Notes under the pieces: model-generated
What the model was told of the DNA's origin: nothing
The model's input: the letters and a program-made list of their open reading frames with translations, nothing else
The model's database searches: none
Assembly (NCBI GenBank): GCA_029262995.1
Contig: JAJCYH010000028.1
Coordinates: forward strand, 18,137-82,136
Length of the DNA stretch: 64,000 nucleotides
Source of the DNA: Saprospiraceae bacterium
Lineage (GTDB): Bacteria; Bacteroidota; Bacteroidia; Chitinophagales; Saprospiraceae
Direction of reading: 5' to 3'
Shown here: positions 54,306-64,000 of the stretch, in pieces
How the letters are laid out: every line of letters begins with the position of its first letter
Position numbering within the stretch: the first letter of the stretch is position 1
Translations under genes and position numbers: made by a program

Positions 54306-57300
54306 ATGAGAATACTTTTGTTATTCATATTATTCGGAGTGGGAATTTTAAATTTTACTTCAATCTATGCAATGGGGGATGAAAATCGTCTGTATGCAAC
54401 TTCTGTATCTGGTCCTGTATCATCGGGCAATTCAGATGAAACGATGGGAAGTATCACAGTTAGTAATTATGCTAGCGCAGCCTATTTTTTTGGTTCTGGT
54501 TCCGTTTGGGGATCTACAACAAATGCAATAGGCACTCCGGATTCATTGGCTTCATTGTCATTTATATTTCCAGGAAACAGTTCTAGTTATTTATACCTAA
54601 GGAATTTCAATTTTAACATTCCATGTAATGCTACTATTGAAAGTATGACGGTAAGGATTACAAGACGTAATGGTTCAACAGTTGATGCTACGGATACTGA
54701 AATTGCAATATTTAATCCCATTACTTTGTCGCCTGGACAGACAAATATGGCTTCGCCAAGTGTTTGGATAGAAGGAGGAGATTGGGAAACTGTAACATAT
54801 TCAGACCTCGATTGGGGAGAAAATCTAACACCAGAACTTGTCAACAACAAACGTTTTGGACTTTTGATATCTGCTCAAAACATTTTAGTGGCAGGAAGAA
54901 GTGAGACAATGGTTGATGCAGTTGAAATGGAAATTTGCTACAGCTTAACGGGGTCTCCGAGCATACCAATATTTTATACAGTGGAAAAAGTTGATGCTTG
55001 TTATAATTCAGGAAGCATAACCATTAATGCTACAGGTGGTTCTGGAAACTTTGAATATTCTATTAATAATGGTGCAAGCTGGCAGAGTTCCAATTATTTT
55101 GGGGGACTGTCTCAAGGTGACTTTATTCTTTTGGTTAGAAATGCAGACATGACATGTCAGACATTGCCGTTGAATTGTAATCTGAGTGGTGATGAACGGA
55201 TACTCCAACCAGGAGATGCAGTCATCACTTGTGCAACCTTTCCGGGCAATAGAATTACTCTTGCAATTGAAAAACTGCAACCGCTTAACGATCTATATGT
55301 CGCTGGTGAAACCGGCTATGACGTATCAAGTATTATTGGTCCCCATTCTTATGAATGGGATATTGATGATTTTGGTGGTGAGGTTTTTAGTACAGCAATT
55401 GATCCTAATAGGAATATATATACAGCAACAACAATTATGTATGACCTATCACCAGGAGGGACTATTCCTGTTAATGTTTCAAGAATTGATGCTTATACAG
55501 CAAATATAAATTTACTAACAACACTACCTGGAGATGCAGGTGCTTCTGGACTGTATTACAATACAGAATGTGATCAACTATTTGTAGCCAACTTATCCGA
55601 TGGTAGGATTTACCGATTAGATCCAAGCACAGGTACCACATTAAGCACTTTTGATTCAGGAGCTGCAGATAATGGAGCACCAAATATTGCGCCTTTGGGT
55701 GAACGAATTTTGGCATTAGCCTATAATGTAACTGATAATAGACTTTATTATTCAGTATGGAATTCAGATTACAACAGAAGTGGCATTAGAAACACTATTC
55801 GTTCTATTTCTATATCTCCTGTAACATGTGACTTTCTTCCTGGAACTGATCAATTGGAAATTACTCTACCTTGGACGAGCGAATATGGAGACACTGGTAA
55901 CTCTGATGACTTCAGTATGCCGGTTGCTGATATGGAATTTAGTCAAGATGGAGCTACTTTAATTATGTCTGAATCTGGCTTTGACTCAACAGTTCCATCA
56001 GTAAAGCCTCACGAATCAAGAGCTTTAAGATATACAGGTTCCAGTACAAGCTGGACATTACAAACAGCCCTGCCGCCAGGAAATACCAACTTGCAATATG
56101 AAATGGGGGAAGTGAGTGTTGGTCTGAACGCAAGAGGAGGAATTTCATTTGGGAATTCAGGATTTAATGGTTTGAGCTGTTCAATAGATAATGAAGAATT
56201 TATAGTAGGAACTGCAGATGCACTTAGAGGTGCTGATTGTAATACATTAGGCTGTATTTATGGTATTCAATATCTGCCGATAACTGGAGGAAAAAGTACC
56301 AATTCAGTTTTACTTGATATTGGCAGAGATTTAGATACACAACAAAAGAGCATTTTTGGGGATGTTGATATTATTGCTGGATGTTCTGATCCGCTATTGT
56401 GCTGTCCAGAACTTAGCAGTACTGAACCTGATGTTGTAATATGCCCAGGAGATGTTGTAGGGACTATGACTGTTCAAACTCAAGCTGATTCACTACGCTT
56501 GGTATATCATACTTCTATTCCTGTTGATTCTGCCAGTGTTTATTCTGGGGGAATGGCAATAGACACAGTAGCAGTTATTGGAGGAACTGCTACATTATCG
56601 TTAGCAGCTTTAGATGTTAGTAATCCAATTGTTTATTATGTATATGCAATAACACACCCTACGTCAAATTTAAACTATTGTAGGCCATATGATTCTATTG
56701 TAGTAAATGTAAGAGCCTTACCTAGCATATCAATCAATGACCCTAATGACAGGTGCATTGATGATGTGGATATGGCATTTACTGGTTCACCTTTGCCTAC
56801 AGGGCTTCAGTCTGCAAGTTTAATTTCAGATGCTCCTGCTGGCTTTATCGATAATGGAGATGGGACTGGCTCATTGGATATATCTGCTGCTGGTCCAGGG
56901 ACATATAATATAGATTACCAGTTTACGGATGAATTTGGATGTCCGAATACGGTGAGTACTTTGGTTATGGTTTTTGATTTACCATTAGTTAGTATTTCTG
57001 ATCCTGGAGATATATGTGTTGATGGAAGCCCTCTAAGTTTTACGGGTTCACCACTGCCACCAGCAGGGATTTCTGGTGTTTTCGCAACAGATGCACCTGG
57101 AGGTTTAACAGACAACGGAGATGGTACAGCGGAATTAGATCCAAACCTAAGTGGCACAGGTTCTTTTTTTGTAAGCTATACCTTTACAGATAATAATGGT
57201 TGCATTGCTTCTTCAACAAGTAATATTAGCGTAAATAGTTTGCCTAATGCAGGAATTACAGATCCAGCAGATGATTGCCTTTCAGGAGGACCTATGTTCT

Positions 57301-60300
57301 TTACAGGATCTCCTTTACCAGGAGGAATTAGTACTGGAACATTTAGTATAACGGCACCTGGGGGATTGACAGATAATGGTGATGGAACAGCAGAGCTGGA
57401 TTTTTCATTATCAGGAGCTGGTGTATTCGATGTGAATTATACATATATGGATAATAATGGTTGCCAAGATATTGCAACGACTAGTGTTGAAGTATATGAT
57501 ACACTACCTCCTGTAGATTTAGCACAGGGAGCGGTATGTGGTGATCCTAGTTTTGGAAGCAACGTATTAGATCTAAATAGTTTGATAAATTCAGGACCTT
57601 CCGGTGGGTCTTGGGCCGATTCAGATGCATCTGGTGGATTATCAGGATCAGTATTCACTGCTAACTCTTCGATGGAAGGTAATAGTTATATTTTTACTTA
57701 TACTATCCTTGGTGTAGGACCAAATGGATCAGATTGTCAGACGAGAAGTTTTGATGTAATTGTTGATGTAGGCTATTGCTATTTAGATCTTGCTCTAATC
57801 AAGACTACTTCTCAAACGACGCCTGTCCTCGAGAACGATGTTGTAACTTTTGATGTAACAATATGTAATCAAGGATTTACGAATGTTGATAGTATTGAGG
57901 TCACAGACTACCTCGGATCATGTTATTCATTTTTACCTAATAACGGTTGGGTACAATCCGGGCTTAATGCCGTAATTACTTTAACAGAGTCTAATGGACT
58001 ATTGGCTGTTGGTGGTTTACCATCTATAGCAGCAAGCCCTAATAATTGTATAACAATTCCAATCGATGTTTTAATAGCATGTGGAAATCCTACAGGATTA
58101 GTAAGCTATTCTGAAATTTCAGGAAGTAGAGATATTGAAGGCAACACAGATGATTTTGATAGTTCAGTAGGTTCAGATAGTGGAGCAGAAAGGCTAGTAT
58201 TGCCAGGATCTGCAGACGATGATAAATTTAACGATGCTAATGAAGATGATCATGATCCTGCTACCATGCCGTTAGCGGATATGGCTTTGATGAATCGAAT
58301 TGTATTTTTTGGACCATATAGTTATGGACAGTCTGTTATGTTTCAATTGGATATATTTAATCAAGGTAATATTGATTTATATAATATAGAAATTACGGAT
58401 TATATTCCTTGTGGATTTAGTTTAAGCAGCATTAGTGCACCATTGTGGACAGACTTAGGGGCAACAGCGGTAACTGTATTAGCAAGGCTTGATGCAGGGC
58501 AATCCACAAGTATCAATATTTCACTGGACATATTGGAAGCATCTGGATTGTGTGCTAATAATCAAGCCTGGATAAATGAAGCTGAAGTGAGTTTGTTATT
58601 TGATTCTACGCCTATAGATATTAGTTCACGAGATTATGATAGCAGTATAAATAATGTGCAAGGAGATGATGCTGGTGGTGCTCCAAATACTGGAAGTGAT
58701 GATAGTGTTAATGGAGATGGTACTGGATTAGTTGGTTCAATTGATGCACTTACAGATGAAGATGATCATGATCCTGCATTCTTTAATGTCTATGATTTGG
58801 CCTTGACAAAGCTTGTTACAAGTTTAGGTCCATATGGTCAAGACAGCATCGTAACTTATCAGATAATTATTGAAAATCAAGGAGGAATTAATGCATTTAA
58901 TATTGAAATTTCAGACTATACAGATGTTGGTTTACAATATGAAGGAAGTGATGTTGCATCCAATCCAAATGTTACTGAAACTTCAACATTGGTTTATGAA
59001 ATAGGAAGTTTAAGTCCTGGAGCAACAGAAATAATTAATTTGAATTTTAGGCTTGCAAGCGGATTTCAAGCATTAAACTTATATAATTATGCAGAAATAA
59101 CTGCTGACAATGGCGATGATATAGATAGTGATCCTAGTACTGGTCCTTCAACAGATGAAGATGGTGATGGAAGCGGCTATGATGATGATGAAGATAGTGT
59201 GCAAATCACCATTGCTCAATATTATGATCTTTCTATTCAAAAAACAGAATCTGGAACTGGTCCTTACTTTCAAGGAAGTATTATTACTTATGACATAACA
59301 GTCGTTAACGAAGGCTCATTAAATGCTGCGGATATCCAGGTATTAGACACATCTGAGAGCGGATTGATTTTTGTTTCTGATGACGTGTTTTCCAATCCAA
59401 ATGTAACTGCTTTAGGTGGTGGATATTATGAAATTGTAAATCTTCCATTTGGCACTTCTGAATCGTTTCGAGTAAGTTATGCAGTTGATAACAGTTATCA
59501 GGCATTAACCATATTCAATAGAGTTCAGATTGTGCTCGATGATGGTATTGATGTTGATAGTGATCCGTCTAGTGGATATACGGTAGATGAAAATTCTGAC
59601 CTAGATCCATTTGATGATGATGAATCAGAATTGATTTTGGATATAGTTCAAACTTATGATTTGGCAATTGCTAAATCTGAGGTAAGTACAGGACCATATT
59701 TCCCAGGAGATAATATAAGTTTTAGGTTAGATGTTATAAATGAAGGGAGCTTAAATGCTAGTAATATACAAATTACAGAAGATCCAGATTTTGCTTTGCT
59801 CTATGTATCTAATTCAACCAGCGGTGATCCTAATATTATTGAATTAACGCCTAATCTATATACGATAATCTCTTTACCTGCAAACACTACGACCAGTTTC
59901 GAAATCACATACACTGTCGACTTTTCATATCTAAGCCCACAAATAACTAATATTGTTAGAATTAGTGCTGATGATGGTGATGATGTGGATAGCGATCCGC
60001 TTTTTGATGAAACTGTGGACGAAGATGGTGACGGAAATCCATTTGATGATGATGAGGCGATTAGTGTAGTAGTTGTTTTTGTGGGATTTATAATAGGAGA
60101 TTATGTATGGCATGACCTAGATGGAGATGGAATACAAGATTTTAATGAACCAGGACTGTCAGGAATAACTGTAGAATTAAGAAATAAAAGGCGTCTGTTA
60201 ATCGAGAGAACAACAACCAATGCCAATGGATATTACTTGTTTGATGAAATCTTTCCAGGAGAATATTATATAAGAATTGTCTTAGGAGAAGAATACAAGT

Positions 60301-61748
60301 CTACTATTTATTTTGCTGGATTTAACAGAAATGCAGATAGTGATTTAACTGTAGCCTTTGGTCCAGGTACAAGTTCATTACTTGATTTAAATGCAGATGA
60401 CTTAAGCATTGATGGAGGATTGGTACGTTGTGCAAATATTGGAGGTACAGTTTGGTATGATTACGATGAAGATGATTCAAGAGATTTGGCAGAAAATGGA
60501 ATTAACGGAATTATTGTAAAGCTTTACAAACTGGAGCCTTTTGGATGGACTTTGTGGGATGAGATGATTACAGGTCACAATGAGGAAACACCGTCCGATG
60601 ATGGTTTTTATAAATTTTGTACTCAGCCAGGAAGATATTATTTAAGATTCCTTAATTCACCCGCTACTCTAGTAACTGTAATACCTGGGAAGGGAGCAGA
60701 AGACAACGATAGTGATGTTACTAGACGATTTGGTCTTGGAACTACTGATGACTTTACCATACTGTCAGGAGAAGACAGATGCGATATAGGGGCAGGATAT
60801 TACCTAATGGGTAGTATCGGTGATTATATCTGGCAGGATGATAACTATAATGGAGTAAGAGATGAAGGAGAACAAGGTCTTATGGGTGTGGTTGTTAATG
60901 CAATTAACATAGAAGGGGATATTATTTCGCAAGCCATAAGTGATGAAGAAGGCAAATACATGTTGGATTATCTTGAAAAGGAAGCCTATTATGTTCAAGT
61001 CATTGAGCCAGTTGGATATTCAGTGGCGTTGTCCAATATGGGTATTGACGATACTCTTGACTCAGATATTGATGGTAGCAATGGTTATGGAACGAGTCAG
61101 TTTTATAAGGTAAGTCCTGGAGATCATATATCCAATATTGACATTGGATTGATTTCTGCTGCCATTCTACCTTTAGAATGGGTTGACTTCAATGGTGAAG
61201 CAATGAAGGGCTATAATAGCTTAGAGTGGATTGTTTCTACAGAAATTAATGTTGATGGCTATTCGATTGAAAGATCAATGGAAGACAGTTTTAAGTTTGA
61301 AGAAATTTTATACCAAGATTATAAGTCTCCCGAAGGAAACCAAAATGCTTATCATTTTTTAGATAAAAATTTAGAGAGGAATGTTGCTTTTTATCAGTAT
61401 AGAATTAAGCAGATGGATTTTAATGGAAAGTTTTCATTTTCCAAAATTATATCAATACAAAACAATGAATTGGCTGATGCCAAATTAAAATTAGCTGTTC
61501 ATCCAAATCCAGCTGTAGACTTTATTACCATCGAGTTAAGAGATTTTACTTTTAAGGGGAAAGTAAAAGTTGAACTTATAGGAGTTGGTGGTACTGTTAT
61601 TAAGTCTTTGGAATTGAATGAAGCTCTGTTTAGTTCTGATAACACTTACATGCTTAATCTTGAGGAATTAACACCTGGTGTGTATTTTATTAAAGTATTG
61701 ACCATGAGCGAAAGACTGATAAAGAAATTTTTTATTTCACCTTTGTAA
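54306..61748 (+). CDS. Giant T9SS-exported surface protein C (about 2480 aa)
   Basis: The ATG at 54306 opens on a good signal peptide (ILLLFILFGVGILNFTSIYA); TTG at 54219 and ATG at 54231 would only lengthen the N-terminus. Approximate order: jelly-roll-like domain (32-215), one SprB-like repeat (230-295), beta-propeller-like region (315-700), three Ig-like repeats (805-1065), five DUF11-like repeats (1160-1925), three SdrD-B repeats (1927-2285; DYVWHDLDGDGIQDFNEPG, GTVWYDYDEDDSRD, DYIWQDDNYNGVRDEGEQG), an FN3-like segment (LEWIVSTEINVDGYSIE) and a T9SS sorting domain (about 2392-2480: VHPNPAVDFITIEL ... LIKKFFISPL). There is no lectin, dockerin or LPXTG motif. Likely a long surface adhesin; Asp-rich calcium-type loops are frequent. 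Confidence 0.9.
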   Translation: MRILLLFILFGVGILNFTSIYAMGDENRLYATSVSGPVSSGNSDETMGSITVSNYASAAYFFGSGSVWGSTTNAIGTPDSLASLSFIFPGNSSSYLYLRNFNFNIPCNATIESMTVRITRRNGSTVDATDTEIAIFNPITLSPGQTNMASPSVWIEGGDWETVTYSDLDWGENLTPELVNNKRFGLLISAQNILVAGRSETMVDAVEMEICYSLTGSPSIPIFYTVEKVDACYNSGSITINATGGSGNFEYSINNGASWQSSNYFGGLSQGDFILLVRNADMTCQTLPLNCNLSGDERILQPGDAVITCATFPGNRITLAIEKLQPLNDLYVAGETGYDVSSIIGPHSYEWDIDDFGGEVFSTAIDPNRNIYTATTIMYDLSPGGTIPVNVSRIDAYTANINLLTTLPGDAGASGLYYNTECDQLFVANLSDGRIYRLDPSTGTTLSTFDSGAADNGAPNIAPLGERILALAYNVTDNRLYYSVWNSDYNRSGIRNTIRSISISPVTCDFLPGTDQLEITLPWTSEYGDTGNSDDFSMPVADMEFSQDGATLIMSESGFDSTVPSVKPHESRALRYTGSSTSWTLQTALPPGNTNLQYEMGEVSVGLNARGGISFGNSGFNGLSCSIDNEEFIVGTADALRGADCNTLGCIYGIQYLPITGGKSTNSVLLDIGRDLDTQQKSIFGDVDIIAGCSDPLLCCPELSSTEPDVVICPGDVVGTMTVQTQADSLRLVYHTSIPVDSASVYSGGMAIDTVAVIGGTATLSLAALDVSNPIVYYVYAITHPTSNLNYCRPYDSIVVNVRALPSISINDPNDRCIDDVDMAFTGSPLPTGLQSASLISDAPAGFIDNGDGTGSLDISAAGPGTYNIDYQFTDEFGCPNTVSTLVMVFDLPLVSISDPGDICVDGSPLSFTGSPLPPAGISGVFATDAPGGLTDNGDGTAELDPNLSGTGSFFVSYTFTDNNGCIASSTSNISVNSLPNAGITDPADDCLSGGPMFFTGSPLPGGISTGTFSITAPGGLTDNGDGTAELDFSLSGAGVFDVNYTYMDNNGCQDIATTSVEVYDTLPPVDLAQGAVCGDPSFGSNVLDLNSLINSGPSGGSWADSDASGGLSGSVFTANSSMEGNSYIFTYTILGVGPNGSDCQTRSFDVIVDVGYCYLDLALIKTTSQTTPVLENDVVTFDVTICNQGFTNVDSIEVTDYLGSCYSFLPNNGWVQSGLNAVITLTESNGLLAVGGLPSIAASPNNCITIPIDVLIACGNPTGLVSYSEISGSRDIEGNTDDFDSSVGSDSGAERLVLPGSADDDKFNDANEDDHDPATMPLADMALMNRIVFFGPYSYGQSVMFQLDIFNQGNIDLYNIEITDYIPCGFSLSSISAPLWTDLGATAVTVLARLDAGQSTSINISLDILEASGLCANNQAWINEAEVSLLFDSTPIDISSRDYDSSINNVQGDDAGGAPNTGSDDSVNGDGTGLVGSIDALTDEDDHDPAFFNVYDLALTKLVTSLGPYGQDSIVTYQIIIENQGGINAFNIEISDYTDVGLQYEGSDVASNPNVTETSTLVYEIGSLSPGATEIINLNFRLASGFQALNLYNYAEITADNGDDIDSDPSTGPSTDEDGDGSGYDDDEDSVQITIAQYYDLSIQKTESGTGPYFQGSIITYDITVVNEGSLNAADIQVLDTSESGLIFVSDDVFSNPNVTALGGGYYEIVNLPFGTSESFRVSYAVDNSYQALTIFNRVQIVLDDGIDVDSDPSSGYTVDENSDLDPFDDDESELILDIVQTYDLAIAKSEVSTGPYFPGDNISFRLDVINEGSLNASNIQITEDPDFALLYVSNSTSGDPNIIELTPNLYTIISLPANTTTSFEITYTVDFSYLSPQITNIVRISADDGDDVDSDPLFDETVDEDGDGNPFDDDEAISVVVVFVGFIIGDYVWHDLDGDGIQDFNEPGLSGITVELRNKRRLLIERTTTNANGYYLFDEIFPGEYYIRIVLGEEYKSTIYFAGFNRNADSDLTVAFGPGTSSLLDLNADDLSIDGGLVRCANIGGTVWYDYDEDDSRDLAENGINGIIVKLYKLEPFGWTLWDEMITGHNEETPSDDGFYKFCTQPGRYYLRFLNSPATLVTVIPGKGAEDNDSDVTRRFGLGTTDDFTILSGEDRCDIGAGYYLMGSIGDYIWQDDNYNGVRDEGEQGLMGVVVNAINIEGDIISQAISDEEGKYMLDYLEKEAYYVQVIEPVGYSVALSNMGIDDTLDSDIDGSNGYGTSQFYKVSPGDHISNIDIGLISAAILPLEWVDFNGEAMKGYNSLEWIVSTEINVDGYSIERSMEDSFKFEEILYQDYKSPEGNQNAYHFLDKNLERNVAFYQYRIKQMDFNGKFSFSKIISIQNNELADAKLKLAVHPNPAVDFITIELRDFTFKGKVKVELIGVGGTVIKSLELNEALFSSDNTYMLNLEELTPGVYFIKVLTMSERLIKKFFISPL
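56717..57500 (+). repeat. Three Ig-like repeats in protein C
   Basis: Three tandem units of about 87 residues (261 bases) starting with LP..(I/S)I(N/S/T)DP.D.C, each with FTGSPLP, DNGDGT.(S/E)LD and a (F/Y)TD..GC end. Units 2 and 3 are most alike (APGGLTDNGDGTAELD in both). Confidence 0.85.
57787..60080 (+). repeat. Five DUF11-like repeats in protein C
   Basis: Starts near 57787, 58275, 58792, 59224 and 59656, each with (L/M/Y)DLA(L/I) or DLSI, then NQG or NEG. Linkers are Asp-rich: ANEDDHDPA, DEDDHDPA, EDGDGSGYDDDEDS, ENSDLDPFDDDESE, EDGDGNPFDDDEA. Repeats 3-5 are closest to each other. Confidence 0.85.
60085..61160 (+). repeat. Three SdrD-B repeats in protein C
   Basis: Each has G.(Y/V)(V/I)W.D...(G/D)..D..E.G..G(I/V).V, the start of a calcium-binding CNA-B-type fold, beginning near 60091, 60438 and 60813, separated by GLGTT- or GPGTSS-like segments. 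Confidence 0.8.
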
Positions 61749-61789
61749 CTTATATAATGTGTTATAAGTAAAAAAATAATTTAATCCCA

Positions 61790-64000
61790 ATGACCTTAAT
61801 TTTGTCACATAACCCAAAAAATACTAATCAATCAAGCAATCTGTATGTTTGCGAATGGATGAGGTATGGTTTATTCTTAGTTTGTTTTTTGTTTTTTCAA
61901 CAAAATATAATTGGAGCGGTACAGCTTGAAGGCGGCTTTTCTAATTCTGGTGTTGATGTTTACAATATAGCAAACAATAAAAAGTACATAAGCTATAAGC
62001 CGCCCTGCTCAAAGCATTTTTACAGTTCTGAAATTGAAAGATTATATAGTTTGTCTTCTTGCACAAAGGATAGACAAGCAAAGCTATTTAAAGAAAGCTT
62101 GACTGCTAGTAGTACCAATACCAAAAGTGCAATGAGCATGGTAAATGGTGATACCATACGAGTTGGTTCGATCATTATTGATATGGGTATTAGCCCACAA
62201 ACAGAAGAGAATGGACTTAAACCATATGGATTGATCTTTGATCTGGTTCGAAATCACAAGGTTCCTGTTCTTTGGATCATTAATCCAGATAAATCAAGTA
62301 ATAAGAATAATGGTTTTGATGATGTAGATTTCAGTTATAATGGTCAAGACTTTAAAGGGGGACCTTTTATTATTGAAGAAAAATATCTGATAGGAAGTGT
62401 AACCAATACGATTAGCCAATGGGAGGCTAAAGGTGTTGAGACAGTTACGATTGCCACCGATATTACCGTGCCTATAAAACTTGTGATAGATGGAGTGCCT
62501 AACTGGACTTTGGATAATCAAAATGGAACTAAAGTGCTGCCTGGTCTTAATGGTGCAGAAATTCCAGAGTTTAATGGACCTGGAAATACAAATCCAAATT
62601 ACTTTTTTAAAGGTCCTGCTGAAATGACCTGTTGTGATTTCTTATATATTATGCCTCATTCAGATCCAGATTGGGATTCTCACTCGACTTTAGCTTCTTG
62701 GGTATTAGCAAAATCTGCAGGTGGTTGTAGAGGATGGATGTATTCAGCATGTCATGCAGTAAGTGCATTGGAAAATAGTTTCAATGATGTAACACCTGAT
62801 GTGACTCAGCAGATGAATTTTTTATCTAATAAATCAGGAGATGCAGATATTAATAATTCGCCATGGGCTGAGAATTCTTTAGTACTCTGGGGTGATCATA
62901 AAGATGGTAATCTTCCATATTTATATGATAATTCTTCGCTGACAGATCCCTTTATGCAATTCATCGGAAATTATGATAATGCATTGGAAAATGGATCGGA
63001 GCAAATATTTATGCCTTACAGCAATACGAGCTGGCGTGGGACAACAACTATAGCTGTTTATGATTCACTTCATGTAGATATACAGCCTGGAGAAATTGGA
63101 GCACCCAGAGCAGCAAAATTAGCCTACGGTCCAGCCTATGGCGTTGGTTCATATGATGATTATACTCAGGATAACGGTTGGATAATGTATATGGGTGGTC
63201 ATGAAATTAAAGGTGTTGAAGAGAATAAAGTTGCAGCATACCGAAGTTTTTTTAACTTTTCATTTATGGCTGCACTTTCTAGAGGAGGTGATATAAATTA
63301 TACTTCACCACCACCGGCACAAATTGAACAGGGAACTTCAGTCAACCTTTCAGCCTTTGCAGTAAATGGATCACCACCATATACATTTACTTGGGATATT
63401 AACCCACCTTTGGGTTCTTTTACAGGTACTCCAGCTACAGTTGAAGAAGGAGTTGTGGTCAATGCAACATTTACGGCTCCGGCTATCAGTGTACCCACAA
63501 ATACTCTATTGACTTTAACTGTTGCAGATCAATGTGGCATTGAGTCAATGGTTACTTCAGTTGTAGTTATATCTCCAGATCCATTGGAATGTAGTACTAC
63601 TGTTGTTCAAGATCCTCCTTGTTTTGGATATAGTGAAGGCATAGCAACTGTAAGTGCAACAGGTGGAACACCTCCGTATACTTTTGACTGGGGGACTGCG
63701 GATCCAAATGCGCTTATTGCAGGCACATATACTGTTACTGTATATGATTACGGCAAGAGTTTAACCTGTGATGTGACAATAAATGAACCGCCATTATTGA
63801 CATGCAGTATTACAAAGATCAAAGATGTGAATTGCTATGGTGATAATGATGGACAAGCGAGTGTAAGTGCTTCAGGTGGCGTTGCGCCATACGGTTTTGA
63901 TTGGGGTGGTGAGAATCCACTTGCCTTGAGTATGGGCACTTATGTGGTAACTGTAACTGATGATAATGGCTGTACGAGTTCGTGCAGTGTAACGATAAAT
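61790..64000 (+). CDS. Large exported protein D with SprB repeats, 3' end outside window
   Basis: Open reading frame of 737 codons from ATG 61790 to the last base of the window. The N-terminus holds a hydrophobic signal (about 25-43, YGLFLVCFLFFQQNIIGA) after a 24-residue hydrophilic head. Residues about 100-500 form a domain I cannot name, with SIIIDMGISPQ, VPVLWIINPDKS, FLYIMPHSDPDWDSHSTL and MYSACHAVSALE; the Cys-His and Asp-His pairs suggest an alpha/beta hydrolase- or amidotransferase-like fold, but this is a guess. From about 505 a PKD-like domain (YTFTWDINPP), then two SprB repeats (63583 on) with CFGYSEGIATVSATGG..PYTFDWG and CYGDNDGQASVSASGG. It begins 41 bases after gene C, so both may share a transcript. 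A T9SS tail would be expected beyond the window. Confidence 0.85.
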   Translation, partial: MTLILSHNPKNTNQSSNLYVCEWMRYGLFLVCFLFFQQNIIGAVQLEGGFSNSGVDVYNIANNKKYISYKPPCSKHFYSSEIERLYSLSSCTKDRQAKLFKESLTASSTNTKSAMSMVNGDTIRVGSIIIDMGISPQTEENGLKPYGLIFDLVRNHKVPVLWIINPDKSSNKNNGFDDVDFSYNGQDFKGGPFIIEEKYLIGSVTNTISQWEAKGVETVTIATDITVPIKLVIDGVPNWTLDNQNGTKVLPGLNGAEIPEFNGPGNTNPNYFFKGPAEMTCCDFLYIMPHSDPDWDSHSTLASWVLAKSAGGCRGWMYSACHAVSALENSFNDVTPDVTQQMNFLSNKSGDADINNSPWAENSLVLWGDHKDGNLPYLYDNSSLTDPFMQFIGNYDNALENGSEQIFMPYSNTSWRGTTTIAVYDSLHVDIQPGEIGAPRAAKLAYGPAYGVGSYDDYTQDNGWIMYMGGHEIKGVEENKVAAYRSFFNFSFMAALSRGGDINYTSPPPAQIEQGTSVNLSAFAVNGSPPYTFTWDINPPLGSFTGTPATVEEGVVVNATFTAPAISVPTNTLLTLTVADQCGIESMVTSVVVISPDPLECSTTVVQDPPCFGYSEGIATVSATGGTPPYTFDWGTADPNALIAGTYTVTVYDYGKSLTCDVTINEPPLLTCSITKIKDVNCYGDNDGQASVSASGGVAPYGFDWGGENPLALSMGTYVVTVTDDNGCTSSCSVTIN
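63583..64000 (+). repeat. SprB repeats in protein D (array continues past window)
   Basis: Two units of about 75 residues (starting near 63583 and 63808) with C(F/Y)G...G.A.VSA.GG..PY.FDWG..NP.AL..GTY.VTV.D. They match the SprB repeat known from gliding adhesins and other T9SS cargo. Confidence 0.85.

Noticed and set aside
55186..55509. Plus-strand frame of 107 codons inside gene C
   Set aside because: It overlaps the propeller-like region of C in another frame, has no recognisable motif and no separate promoter.
54306..61748. Protein C as a transferred Gram-positive sortase substrate
   Set aside because: No LPXTG motif or C-terminal hydrophobic anchor. It ends in a T9SS sorting domain and its base composition is like that of its neighbours.
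61749..61789. Terminator between genes C and D
   Set aside because: The only inverted repeat is a 6-bp AT stem (CTTATA/TATAAG) followed by an A-rich, not T-rich, stretch. Too weak to call.

Overview
The window looks like a chromosome segment of a member of the Bacteroidota, most likely a marine, Saprospiria-like lineage. The evidence is an AT-rich genome, promoter elements of the TAnnTTTG type, no Shine-Dalgarno pattern, a fused SecDF, an HU-CCDC81/SPOR-type protein, a PorE-like lipoprotein, and several very large secreted proteins of which three end inside the window with type IX secretion (T9SS) C-terminal sorting domains. I saw no tRNA, rRNA, transposase, phage gene or CRISPR array. The assignment rests on gene content only.

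Layout. 1-4.7 kb: end of secDF, a small DUF6155-like gene, a PorE-like TPR/PD40/OmpA lipoprotein and a small exported protein. 4.8-7.8 kb: leftward operon hemL, sensor kinase, response regulator. 7.9-13 kb: HU/SPOR protein and two paralogous di-heme cytochrome c peroxidase lipoproteins on either side of a sugar-nucleotidyltransferase. 13-16.4 kb: sodium-pump decarboxylase operon oadG-oadA-oadB. 16.6-20.2 kb: aspartate kinase, a frameshifted SDR gene, a small TerB-like gene and kbl. 20.5-40.8 kb: giant protein A (about 4737 aa), a DUF4403-like protein and its shorter paralog B (1428 aa). 41-48.5 kb: NhaB, glutathione peroxidase, a SulP transporter, and the dusB-cca-methyltransferase operon. 48.5-53.9 kb: a CarboxypepD_reg/DUF5686 outer-membrane protein, ApbE, and a pair of coiled-coil proteins, one with PspA-like features. 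54.3-64 kb: giant protein C (about 2480 aa) and the open start of a fourth large protein D, which has SprB repeats and is cut by the window end.

The most striking part is the set of giant surface proteins, about 28 kb or 44% of the window. A and B share a roughly 970-residue core in which a C-type-lectin-like domain is nested inside a HYR-like repeat, and a C-terminus with dockerin-like, cohesin-like and T9SS sorting segments. A differs from B by added SdrD-B, DUF11 and HYR-like arrays, including a three-module higher-order repeat. C combines SdrD-B, DUF11 and Ig-like repeats with a T9SS tail. The PorE-like lipoprotein would fit the same export machinery. The Oad pump and NhaB antiporter point to use of a sodium gradient. 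Three convergent gene pairs have directly abutting stop codons with no spacer.

All assignments come from reading translated sequence and recognising motifs. No database search was run. Domain boundaries are approximate.
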